NCBI GenBank assembly: GCA_030015575.1
Contig: CM057337.1
Location: 337,042,583-337,106,582, forward strand
Length of the DNA stretch: 64,000 nt
From: Agapanthus africanus
Lineage: Eukaryota > Streptophyta > Magnoliopsida > Asparagales > Amaryllidaceae
Direction: 5' to 3'
This document shows positions 12,831 through 22,280 of the stretch, in pieces. Position numbers and translations under genes: made by a program. Under the pieces are notes generated by a model. It was given only the letters and a program-made list of their open reading frames with translations, was not told the origin of the DNA and did no database searches. Position 1 is the first letter of the stretch. Every line of letters begins with the position of its first letter.

Positions 12831-13483
12831 TCAAATACGGTTAAGCAACTGCGGATGTGCATGAACATGCGCAAGTTGTCCCTCTATCGGAGTGAACTCA
12901 AACTGCACTTGGCTGTCGCATAAAATCTGCCAATCTGCTGACGACTGCCTCTGTACGGCGCTCAAATAGGATAAACTATCTTTGGACCTCCTACTCAAAG
13001 TATCAGCTACTACGTTCGCCTTGCCTGGATGGTAAAGGATCTCGCAATCATAGTCTTTCACCAGCTCCATCCAACGGCGCTGTCTCAGATTCAGGTCTCG
13101 CTGCTGAAATATGTACTTCAAGCTCTTGTGGTCCGTAAATATTTGACACGACTCGCCGTATAGGTAATGTCTCTAGATCTTGAGTGCAAACACCACAGCA
13201 GTCATCGCTAAATCGTGCATAGGATAGTTCTGTTCATGTGTCTTCAGCTGCCGAGAAGCATACACAATAACCCTGTCATGCTGCATCCTAGTCCCACTCG
13301 AGAAGCGTCGCAATAAACTACGAATCCGCCCGATCCCGAAGGCAATCACAACACTGGTGCAGTAGTCAGACGAGTCTTTAACTGCTGGAAGCTATGCTCG
13401 CATGTCTCGATCCAATCAAAAAGAACTCCCTTCCGGGTCAACCCGGTCAACGGTGCAGCAATACAGGAAAAGTCCTGAGCAAA
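12831..13483 (-). pseudogene. Gypsy G RNase H domain
   Basis: Follows the reverse transcriptase in the polyprotein. Recognisable segments are [19 protein letters not shown] and [18 protein letters not shown], then [16 protein letters not shown] at the C-terminal end. Stops interrupt it, for example in the segment between ALKI and RHYLYG near 13170. The enzyme would remove the RNA strand during reverse transcription. It runs on into the linker before the integrase zinc domain. Confidence 0.85.
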
Positions 13484-14390
13484 TCATCGGTAGTAGCCGG
13501 CCAGGCTTAGGAAACTGCGGATCTCCGTAACTGATATCGGTCTGGGCCAATGCTGAACGGCCTCGATCTTCTTCGGGTCCACACATATGCCATCTCTAAT
13601 AATCACGTGACCTAAGAAATCAACGCTGTCATGCCAAAACGCGCACTTGGAAAATTTCGCGAACAGCTGGTGCTCCCTCAAAGTCTGTAATATGGTCCGC
13701 AAGTGCTGCTCGTGCTCCTCTCGGCTTCGAGAATACACCAAAATGTCGTCGATAAACACGATAATGAACAGATCTAGATACGGCCTGAAAATGCAGTTCA
13801 TCAAGTCCATAAACGCGGCTGGTGCATTGGTGAGTCCGAACGACATCACCAAAAACTCACAGTGCCCGTAACGTGTGCGAAAAGCCGTCCTCGGAATATC
13901 CTCCTGCCGCACCCGCAACTGATGGTAACCCGATCGCAAGTCAATCCTCAAAAAGTATCCCGCACCCTGAAGCTGGTCAAACAAATCATCTAACGACGAT
14001 GACTCATAGCCCAACATCGGTGCAAAGTGCCCGTAACGTGTGCGAAAAGCCGTCCTCGGAATATCCTCCTGCCGCACCCGCAACTGATGGTAACCCGATC
14101 GCAAGTCAATCCTCAAAAATTATCCCGCACCCTGAAGCTGGTCAAAAAAATCATTGATACGTGGTAAGGGATATCTGTTCCGTACGGTAACTCTATTCAG
14201 CTGGCGGTAATCAATGCACAAGCGCAAACTGCCTTCCTTCTTCTTGACGAACAGGATAGGAGCACCCTACGGAGACACACTAGGTCGAATAAGCCCTATA
14301 TCTAACAAATCCTGCAACTGATCCTTCAGCTCTCTAAGCTCCGCCGGGGCCATCCGATAAGGCGGTATGGAAATAGGCCCTGAGTCGGGA
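13484..14390 (-). pseudogene. Gypsy G reverse transcriptase domain
   Basis: Copies element RNA into DNA in the virus-like particle. Visible in order: [51 protein letters not shown] and the catalytic [11 protein letters not shown] (YxDD-type Asp pair), then DFLGHVI and SLAGYYR. A 129-bp segment is present twice (13861-13989 and 14026-14154) with a 36-bp filler from the protease region between, in frame. This repeats [10 protein letters not shown] through RYGH. Stops lie at the repeat edge and upstream near 14270. The repeat splits the palm fold, so activity is unlikely. Confidence 0.9.
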
Positions 14391-14945
14391 ATCAAGTCAA
14401 TGCAGAAAGCGATATCGTGCTCAGGCGTAACCCAGGCAGCTCGTCAGTGAAAATATCAGGGAACTCACTAACAATCGGAACCTGGTCCAAAGGAACCTCT
14501 GCAGCTCGAGTATCACAAACATAAGCTAAGAATCCCTGACATCCCTTCCGCAATAGCTGACCGGGGCGAAGAGACGAAATCAAGCTGGGAAGGGTGACGT
14601 TGTGGTCTCCCTGAATAACAAGGACTGGCTCTCCCGGAGAGCTAAATCTGACTGCCTTCTCACGGCAGTCCACAGATGCATAACAAGTGGCCAGCCAGTC
14701 CATGCCCAGAAGCACATCAAAGTCTAACATATCGAGGTGAATCAAATCAACCAACGAATCCTTCTCCCCGATACGAACGGAACTTAAACGAAACACAAAA
14801 TGAGCGACAAACGACTCGCCTACCGGAGTAATAACAACAAGCGGCTGATCTAACGACGATGACTCACAGCCCAACATCGGTGCAAAGTGTGTAGATACAT
14901 ACGAATGTGTGGAACCTGGGTCGAATAATACTCACGCGTCAAAAG
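14391..14945 (-). pseudogene. Gypsy G aspartic protease domain
   Basis: Pepsin-like retroviral-type protease that matures the polyprotein. The catalytic motif reads FDPGSTHSYVS (about 14905-14940), the DPG[A/S]T form usual in this plant lineage. It is followed by APMLGCESSS and the second conserved block DFDVLLGMDWLATCYASVDC. A TGA lies just before FDPGST where Arg is expected (CGA to TGA). A one-base deletion near 14430 shifts the frame before the segment leading to reverse transcriptase. Confidence 0.86.
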
Positions 14946-15455
14946 AACATATTGGGAAGGTACCTGTCACAACGGCATTGGATGCCTGCGCATCCTGTGG
15001 AGTCAAAGCGAATACTCGGGCATGTCCTCCACCAATAGCTGGCTGTCCTCGGCCTCGGCCTCCTCATCCTCTCTGAATAGGACCGCCACATCCACGGCCC
15101 TTGGGGCGCCTAACTGACGTGGAGCATCACCGGAGGCAGGAAGTAGAGCTCACTGAGGAGGTGGTGAAGGTAGTAAAGTCAAGTGTGGAACTGTCGCCGC
15201 TCCCCGTCGTCTCACCGGATAGTCTCTGATACGATAGTGCGGACTCCCACACCCAAAACATCCTGGCGACGCCTGCTGTCTCTGCAGATAAGAACCAAAT
15301 AGCTCACCCGTCCAACTCCTCTGCCGCCACCATCTCTCGGAAAGAATCTGGCACGATGCCTCTGAGCTGGCATATCGGTACGAATCCTCTTCAACCCAAA
15401 AACAGCCAAAGTCTCTGAAATGCGCGCCTCCATCCGTAAGGCCGTATCAATAACA
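14946..15455 (-). pseudogene. Gypsy G gag C-terminal part with damaged zinc knuckle
   Basis: Distal part of gag, split from the N-terminal part by the CACTA insertion. It starts in the codon interrupted at 15455 and continues with DTALRMEARISET. A nucleic-acid-binding zinc knuckle reads CFGCGSPHYRIRDYP, where the last cysteine of the CCHC pattern has become tyrosine. A low-complexity segment with stops and frame changes leads toward the protease. In an intact gag this part packages the RNA. Confidence 0.8.
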
Positions 15456-15466
15456 TGTAAAATAGG

Positions 15467-15652
15467 GGGTTGCCCCCACGGATATTGGAATCCGTAGGGG
15501 AAGGTTTAACTTGGCCCTACGGATTAATCCGTAGGGCTAAAAGGTTGCCCCTACGGGCCCAGACGTCCAAGAATAAAAATATTAATTCTTAATTTGGTGT
15601 TTGCCCCTACGGAGCCGCAAACAAAGAACCTACGGGTATATCCGTAGTGGCA
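15467..15652 (+). repeat. Left subterminal repeats of the CACTA element
   Basis: About four copies of the palindromic motif CCCCTACGGA...TCCGTAGGGG (starting near 15470, 15515, 15546 and 15605), some reduced to half sites. Subterminal repeats of En/Spm elements bind TnpA; the same role is inferred here. Confidence 0.85.
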
Positions 15653-15842
15653 ACTAAATATCAAATTACTAAACCTCAGATCGATCGCCTACGCTCACAA
15701 TTTCTTTCTCTCTCGATCTCGATCGCGCGCGAAAACAACTCCTCGTCGCCACCGTCGTCCTCCTCGTCGCCACCGGCGTTCTCGTCGCCACCGCCGTTCA
15801 GGTCGTCGCCAGCGCCGTTCGGGTCGTCGCCACCGCCGGTCA
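15653..15842 (+). other. Possible 5' untranslated or first exon of the CACTA transposase
   Basis: GC-rich tract with about four 21-bp repeats (TCGTCGCCACCGCCGTTC), ending at CAGGTGAGTAA, a strong splice donor at 15842/15843. The forward frame is open and would give a Ser/Pro-rich peptide, but it has no ATG, only GTG. It sits just inside the subterminal repeats, where En/Spm promoters and leaders lie. Its connection to the downstream exons is inferred. Confidence 0.35.
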
Positions 15843-15899
15843 GGTGAGTAATTCTTGAGGTAAATTAAAGAATTTTTTGATTAACATACGTGCTGGGTC

Positions 15900-16205
15900 T
15901 GGGGTCGGAGGGTTGCGCGTGCTCGAGTTGAGGTTCGGCAGGGGTTGCGGTCGGGGTCGGGGTTGGGGTTAGGGTTAGGGTTGGGGTTCGCTGCTGCTGG
16001 GGCTGGGGCTGGGGTTAGGGTTTGCCTTAGGGTTGGTGTTGGGGTTTAGCTGGCCGCGCTGGGGTTAGGGTTAAGGTTAGGCTGGGGCTGGGCTGGGCTG
16101 GGGCTGGGGGCTGGGGGCTGGGGCTGGGCTGGGCTAGGGCTGGGGGCTGCCCCAGGGGCTGGGTGGGGATGGGGCTAGGGTTAGGTTAGGGTTAGGGTTA
16201 GGTGG
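15900..16205 (+). repeat. G-rich telomere-like degenerate repeats in the CACTA element
   Basis: Runs of GGGTTAGGGTTAGGG and GGGGCTGGGGCTGGG, roughly 300 bp with Gs concentrated on the plus strand. The unit is mainly 6 bp (TTAGGG), not the usual plant TTTAGGG, and it degrades into GGGCTG. Probably a simple-sequence expansion inside the first intron. Confidence 0.8.
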
Positions 16206-17218
16206 ATTGATGACAACAAAATACATGGATGGATCGATGAATTTAGTGATGTTATGTGTCCCGCCAACATAGGAAATTCAAACGTATACTCCGTTTTCTC
16301 ATCTTAAAACTAGCAACCAAAATGTGACTAAAAAATCTTTCTAAATATATTTGAAACACATTTATTAGTTGGGTTGAATATTTGTGATTCCATTATATTA
16401 TATTGTAAGATGCAGAAATTGTATCCTAAAACTACTTGATCCAATCATCCAACAAATACATTCATAAGATACTTATTAATTTTCCTGTATCTTGTATTGA
16501 ATCGTAAGATTGATTTGCATGTCGTAAGATATTTGACAACACTAGGATGTCTTCCACAAAACAGAAAGTAAATTGGTGTAGGGAGAAAGCTGCTTGATGG
16601 GTGGTGACTGGGTCCATTCTTTCTTCATAATCCCCTTCAACTCTATGCCTTTCAATTATTGTGGGAAAATTAGATATTACTTGAGTGATCATGATATCAT
16701 TTTTTTTGAATGTTTCTTCCGAGAATTTATGCATGGTCTTGACATTGAACTTTATCATACTCCTTAATATTACTTTAGTGATTGATAATATTCAATAAGC
16801 TTATGTTGTTGACCCAAATTAAGTAAGGGTGTTAGTCAATTGGAATTGGTGTTTGGAACTTTGAAGTATATCTTTAATGGGATAGGTTTATTTGGTGTCA
16901 GTCAAATAAAATGAGTAGTAGAACCTTTTATTGTTAGTTATGAATGAATCTAATATTGGAAGTTGATGGTTTCAGTTAGAACTTTTTTGGTATATGATAG
17001 ATTTCCGCCTAACAAATCGTTCCATCCAAAAAGTGAATACAGTGGAACTTCTGTTCTCCTTGCCCATCCACTTTTTCTCTCTGGAAATTTGTAGTCTATA
17101 TAACTATCTAAAATGTATTTGCTAATACAATTATTTTAACCTGACATACTAAAATATTATTATATTGTTTATGTTATCAATAAGTTATTAGTAGTATTCT
17201 CTTGATTGGTAAAAGGGG
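16206..17218. other. CACTA interior without recognised gene
   Basis: A/T-rich DNA. The longest frame is a 98-codon minus-strand one (16462-16758) without recognised motifs. If the TNP2 transposase once lay here it has been lost. I see no regulatory feature. Confidence 0.5.
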
Positions 17219-18297
17219 CATGGGCGTTCGCTCTATACATTCTTAATGGGATAGAAGCCTACCCCACACAGCCGGAACACACACATACAACAAGAATACA
17301 CAACAAACGCATAATTAGAGAGCGATTCGAGATGTTCGGGTTAAAACCAATATATGATACTCGATGATAATATGAAACCTTCATATCCCCATCGAAACTC
17401 ATATATGAAACTAAAAGCGCCACTTAGTCCCCGTCTATCGGTTAACATACGTGCGATGCTCGTCGTGACCTAGAACTATACGAAGGTTGTTAAATATCGG
17501 ACAGTATAGCTCGATAATAACAACCGTCGTATAGTCTACGCGACGAGAAAATTCAATCGTATGGTAACCCATAGATTTGTCCCGTGTGGACAAGTTAAGA
17601 ATGTATAAAGCAAACGCCTTCATTCACTTGTGTTTTCATCCGTTTCGAGATATTTCGTCGGTACCTTTCCGCTGGTTCTCCGTGTACAAAGATAGATTAG
17701 ATGTTCATTTCAACGTTGTTTCACAGCTTTGAAATGATTATCTATTCTATTACAGTGTACTCGGAGAACAGCGGGGAGGTGCTGCCGAAATTTACTCGAA
17801 ACGGTTGAAAGCACAATTGATGGGCGTTCGCTCTATACATTCTTAATGGGATAGAAGCCTACCCCCGACAGCCGGAACACACACATACAAATGCATAACT
17901 AGGGAGCGATTCGAGATGTTCGGGTTAAAACCAATATATGATACTCGATGATAATATGAAACCTTCATATCCCCATCGAAACTCATATATGAAACTAAAA
18001 GCGCCACTTAGTCCCCGTCTATCGGTTAACATATGTGCGATGCTCGTCGTGACCTAGAACTATACGGAGTTGTTAAATATCGGACAGTATAGCTCGATAC
18101 TAACAACCATCGTATAGTCTACGCGACGAGAAAATTCAATCGTATGGTAACCCATAGATTTGTCCCGTGTGGACAAGTTAAGAATGTATAAAGCAAACGC
18201 CTTCATTCACTTGTGTTTTCATCCGTTTCGAGATATTTCGTCGGTACCTTTCCGCTGGTTCTCCATGTACAAAGATAGATTAGATGTTCATTTCAAC
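17219..18297. repeat. 600-bp direct repeats with inverted arms inside the CACTA element
   Basis: 17221-17704 is repeated at 17821-18296 with an exact 600-bp offset, few substitutions and a small deletion of the AACAAG region. Each unit ends in an arm (17595-17711 and 18178-18297). These arms are roughly 75% identical, by eye, to the reverse complement of 17726-17848. The structure is thus arm, inverted arm, middle, arm. Origin unknown; it could be a fold-back element or rearranged transposon sequence. Confidence 0.7.
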
Positions 18298-18311
18298 ACT
18301 ACTCACAGTGT

Positions 18312-18551
18312 TTGAAGCATCCGGGGTGGAGTGTTGTATGCCGATGGAAACCTAGAGATGTCTACGATGTCCTAGTATACGAGGACAGCGATGAGGACGA
18401 AGAAGAGAGAAGGCTTAAAGTGCTCCGACCGTCTGTTTCGAAGGACTGGTTGTCTTCGACCGATCATGAAGTTACGTGGGTTAGAAATGACATCGACGAT
18501 GAAATCCAAGTAGATATGTATGATGCGCCCACGAAACGAAAAAGGTTATCA
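18312..18551 (+). pseudogene. DUF4216-like C-terminal exon of a TNP2-type CACTA protein
   Basis: Open frame with HPGWSVVCRWKPRDVYDV, an acidic stretch EDSDEDEEERR, then TWVRNDIDDEIQ and a basic end PTKRKR. The W(S/R)VV...RDVYDV pattern followed by acidic residues resembles the end of DUF4216 regions in plant TNP2 transposons; this is recognition by eye. A TCACAG acceptor precedes it. Nothing upstream encodes the rest of TNP2. A weak donor (AG|GTTATC after 18544) could splice in phase to the TATCTAG acceptor at 18647, fusing it to the Transposase_24 gene. Confidence 0.45.
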
Positions 18552-18647
18552 GTAATGTTATATTATTACTTCACATTTTACGCTCTAGATCATATATAGT
18601 CAATACTTTTAATGATTGTCTAATGCGTCCACGAACCGTTTATCTAG

Positions 18648-21496
18648 ATTTGATGACGATGTCGGGAGCAGCGAGGGGCGGCAGGAGATCCATCCGCGGC
18701 AGAGGCAGAGGCAGAGGCAGCCCGGAGAGCTCCGTAGGGAGCTTCAGAGGGCCGGTCTTGCACCCAGATCGGAGACCCCTTCTGATGCCTCCTTCCATGT
18801 GGATTTTGCCACACCTCCAGGTATACTGCACGCATATCCATTTTGAATGTAATATTACAGATATTCATGCATGTTTATGTCAAAATTACTTATATTGTCA
18901 ATGTTTGATTGTCTAGTTGTTGGTGATGCGTCTACATTTGGGACAGAGGCCACCCCCGCTCCTCCAGGTATGTTTATATATCATATAGTGTATGTATATT
19001 GATTTAGAATGCTATATCATAAATACACACATTCCTTTTGCTCTTACTTAGCAATTTTTATTATTGTCTAGCTGTAGGTGGTGACACCACCGCACCTGCG
19101 GGTATGTTTATATATCCTATAGTGCATGCATATTGATTTAGAACGTTATATTATTGATCTACACATTCTTTTTGCAATTAATTATATAATCTATTTTTAA
19201 TTGTCTAATTATAGGTGGTGCATCTACACCTTCCACAAGGGCCACTCCTGCCGCTTCCATACCCTCCGCATCGTCTGCAGGTTAGTATGAATAAATTTAA
19301 AATATTTATTCATTTTACATATGCTCTATAGAATAAATATGAACTTCATGGAAATTTAGCGTCGATGTTTATTTTATAGTTGGAGGGGATGCGTCCGGGT
19401 CTGGGACCCCGGTTGTTCCTCACTGGAGGAACTATCGTCCCGCTCGTGCTGCTGCTCGGGCCCAGGCTCGTGCGCTAGTCACCGGAGGTATATATCACAC
19501 TTGAATTTTTGTTTAACCTTGATTTCTTAATACAACTTTGTCTTATTATTGATTGTCTTGATACTTCGTGCAGACGCAGGGCCTCTCCATCCCCAGAGGG
19601 GGACTCGAGGCCCGAATCAGTCCCATAGGCTGAGGCCTGATAGAGCTAGGGGGGAGGCAGCATTCCCCCTATTTTTTACCCTTGACTATCGCTATACCGG
19701 TCCTCATGCCGAGAGGTTCGGCCGGTATTTGGGGGACGAGAGCCGGATCGTGAAGAACTATCCACTTCACGTTGAGTGGGGCGAGCAGCACCAGCGCTCA
19801 TTCGCCCTCTTCTTTGATCAGGCTCGGGTATGTATTAATATATATTTTCATTTGATCTATCCAATATATTTATTATTAACACTTGCAATCTAATAACAAT
19901 GTTTTTCTTTGTATTTTCAGTTGGATTACGATTTTCAGCCTGTAGCCGATCCTGATCACCCGGGGAGGGTGCTCGACCTTCATGCTCTGTACAATGGCCT
20001 GATGAAGAACATGCAGGCCAAGGTCCGATACAACAGGAATGAGCTGAAGGCCGACTGCTACTCCCTGTGGATAGCGACCCCCGAGGCAGAGAGAGCGGCC
20101 CTCCTATCTACTCCGGCGTTTGCGAGAGTCGACGTAGAGACATGGCCTCTATTGTGCGCTTATTTCGACTCCGAACGCAAACAGGTATGTATTTTAAATT
20201 TAATTCATTATTTATGATATAATTTATTTCTTTGTGTTTCTTAATTAGAAAACTAAATGTTAATGCGTTGTGCAGAAACACGCCGCTCAGAATATGGAGA
20301 ACAGGAAGTCGGCGAAGAGGGGTCGCCCCACTTATACAGGTGGCTCGAGGAACATTACTCGAGCCATGGAGTTATCGGTAAATTAAGAGTTATTCTCTAA
20401 TATTCTGCAATATTAAGAGTTATTCTCTAATATTTCTAATATTAAAAGTTACTTTCTAATATTGCAGACATCTCGGACCGTGGCGTCAGGTGGTACACCG
20501 AGCGTGCTGTCCGCATATCTTGTCGTCCACGGCACCTCGACAGATCCCGCCACGGGCGAGCTTCGATATCCCGACATCGCTATCCAGGAGTACTGTGTAA
20601 GTGTTAATATTTTTTCTACCCAAATTTGAAATTTTAGTTTTGGAAGGTTCAAGTTTAAATTTTATACTTATACTTTACTGCTTAATGTGGGTGTAGGAGC
20701 GGGTGGTTGAGTAGGCCCAGGCCTCGGGGATCGATTTTACCGGACAGAACGATCCGAGGCTGCTGACCCCAGTTTTGGACACCGCACACGGAGGGCACCA
20801 CGGAGGTTGGGAGAGAGGCCGGGGATTGGGCCCTAGCAGGGCCCATATGAGGTTGGACTCCACCCCGGCGGTTACTTCCTCCGTCTCCAGTGACCGGCAT
20901 GTCCATCAGGAACTGGATAGCTTGAGGGCCACCGTTCAGGAGTTGAAGGAGATGCTGGTATGTATACTACTTTATAGTAAAATATCATTTCATATTATAT
21001 ACATATCAACATATCCATAATTAGTACGTAGCTTGAGTTTATTTGGTTTTAGACTTAAGTTTGATTAATCATACATACATATGTAATTAAAATAAACAAC
21101 GCTTTTCCAAACTAGATATCCAAACGGGTTTCGAAATAACTTAATAATGATACGAATTCGAATAATACACAGTTCTTACACGCTTCTTACACACGTTATG
21201 TCCAGACGCGACAGGGTAGATCGGCCGAGCCTCCACATGCATCTCCTTCGGCTGCGGCTCCGCAAGCCACTACATCGGCTGCGGTTCCGCAGACAGCTCC
21301 TGTAGCTCCACCGCCCACTCAGACTCCCGCAGCCGCGGCTCCGCAAGCGACTACCTCGACGGCGGCTGCGCAGACCACATCGCCAGCTCCACATGCCGCT
21401 CAGACTACCGCCCGCGACGCATTGCAGAGTGTATTGACCGAGGAGCAGGCGCGCGTTATTCTAACGTTATTCAGAGGTGGAGCTGGACCGAACTAG
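18648..21496 (+). CDS. Transposase_24 (En/Spm TnpA-like) gene, 11 exons
   Basis: Spliced gene of roughly 575 codons. Proposed exons: 18648-18820, 18917-18967, 19072-19101, 19215-19280, 19380-19487, 19574-19827, 19921-20184, 20276-20377, 20468-20596, 20697-20957, 21206-21496. Every junction has GT..AG and the phases agree throughout. Early exons give a Gln/Arg-rich then Ala/Pro-rich linker. Exons 6-9 hold the conserved core: FPLFFTLDYRYTGPHAERFG, WPLLCAYFDSERKQ, AAQNMENRKSAKRG and GELRYPDIAIQEYC. Exon 10 ends in a predicted coiled coil (ELDSLRATVQELKEML). Exon 11 is Ala/Pro/Gln-rich and ends RVILTLFRGGAGPN. Such proteins bind subterminal repeats. The only in-frame stop is TAG at 20712-20714. 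No ATG is found in exon 1, so an upstream exon is needed. Confidence 0.82.
18821..19214 (+). repeat. Repeated exon-intron units in the Transposase_24 gene
   Basis: Introns after exons 1-3 share a common body (TATGTTTATATATC, ATTGATTTAGAA, ACACATTC) and end in TTGTCTAG or a variant. They flank small in-phase exons of 51, 30 and 66 bp beginning with a Val/Ala-Gly-Gly-type sequence. The pattern indicates tandem duplication of an exon with its intron. Confidence 0.7.
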
Positions 21497-21751
21497 GGTA
21501 GCTTTTTGGTTCTTATTTTTTGAAACATGTATTTATTTATATCACATTGTACTACATTTTGAAACGATATTGATATTGGTTTGTATTTATATCATATTCA
21601 GTTTTTGGGTTTCTTTTGTATATTATATATATGCGTGAGATGTGATTATGAATACTGCAATATATGATTTGATTGATGTATATAGTATTGTGCACAGGGC
21701 GGGAAAAAATCTAGCAGCCCATTTTTTAAAAAAAAATACAGACAATATGTA

Positions 21752-22262
21752 CCTACGGATTAAGCCGTAGGTATATATGTTGCCCCTACGGACATATCCG
21801 TAGGGGCAAACTATCAGGAAACCTGATATTTTCCCCCCTGATCTCAGTGCAGGGTGTTGGGAGTGGCTCTACGGATATGTCCGTAGGGGCCACTGTCTAT
21901 CCCCTACGGAGTTATCCGTAGGGGCCAAATATCAGGTTTCCTGATATTTTTCCCCTACGGCATATTACCTACGGATATATCCGTAGGGGTATAATAAGGA
22001 CCTACGGGTATATCCGTAGGTACATATAATATATTCAAAAAAACATAAAAAATATATGATTTGATTGCCCCTACGGAGTAATCCGTAGGGGCAACAACAC
22101 CTACAGATATATCCGTAGGGGCAATATTTTGCCCGTAGGGGCATGTTCAGGGCCTCAACTTGCACCTGTGGCCTTTGCACCTACGGGGTATTTTTTGGCC
22201 CCTACGCATATGTCCGTAGGGGCAGTGAGTTGCCCCTATAGATAAATCCGTAGGGGCAACCC
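21752..22262 (+). repeat. Right subterminal repeats of the CACTA element
   Basis: About twelve copies of a palindromic 20-26 bp motif, CCCCTACGGA-NNN-ATCCGTAGGGG, most as complete inverted pairs and two as halves (near 22130 and 22180). The last copy adjoins the terminal CACTACTACAAA (complement of 22266-22277). Likely TnpA-type binding array. Confidence 0.88.
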
Positions 22263-22280
22263 TTATTTGTAGTAGTGACA

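Larger units (their letters stand above)
15456..22277 (+). mobile_element. CACTA (En/Spm) DNA transposon in gypsy gag
   Basis: A 6822-bp insertion flanked by ACA at 15453-15455 and 22278-22280, the 3-bp duplication typical of CACTA elements. Removing it and one ACA restores the gag reading (TYAAV then IDTALR) without a gap. The right end, read inward, begins CACTACTACAAATAAGGG. The left end begins TGTAAAATAGGGGG, lacking the terminal CACTAC but sharing GGTTGCCCC. Both ends carry palindromic subterminal repeats built on CCCCTACGG/CCGTAGGGG. Inside are a Transposase_24 gene and a DUF4216-like exon, but no TNP2 transposase core, so the element probably depends on a partner. Confidence 0.93.

Noticed and set aside
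15647..15847. Ser/Pro-rich 66-codon protein at the CACTA left end
   Set aside because: No ATG; the composition comes from a 21-bp GC repeat and the segment ends in a splice donor, so it is better seen as a leader exon.
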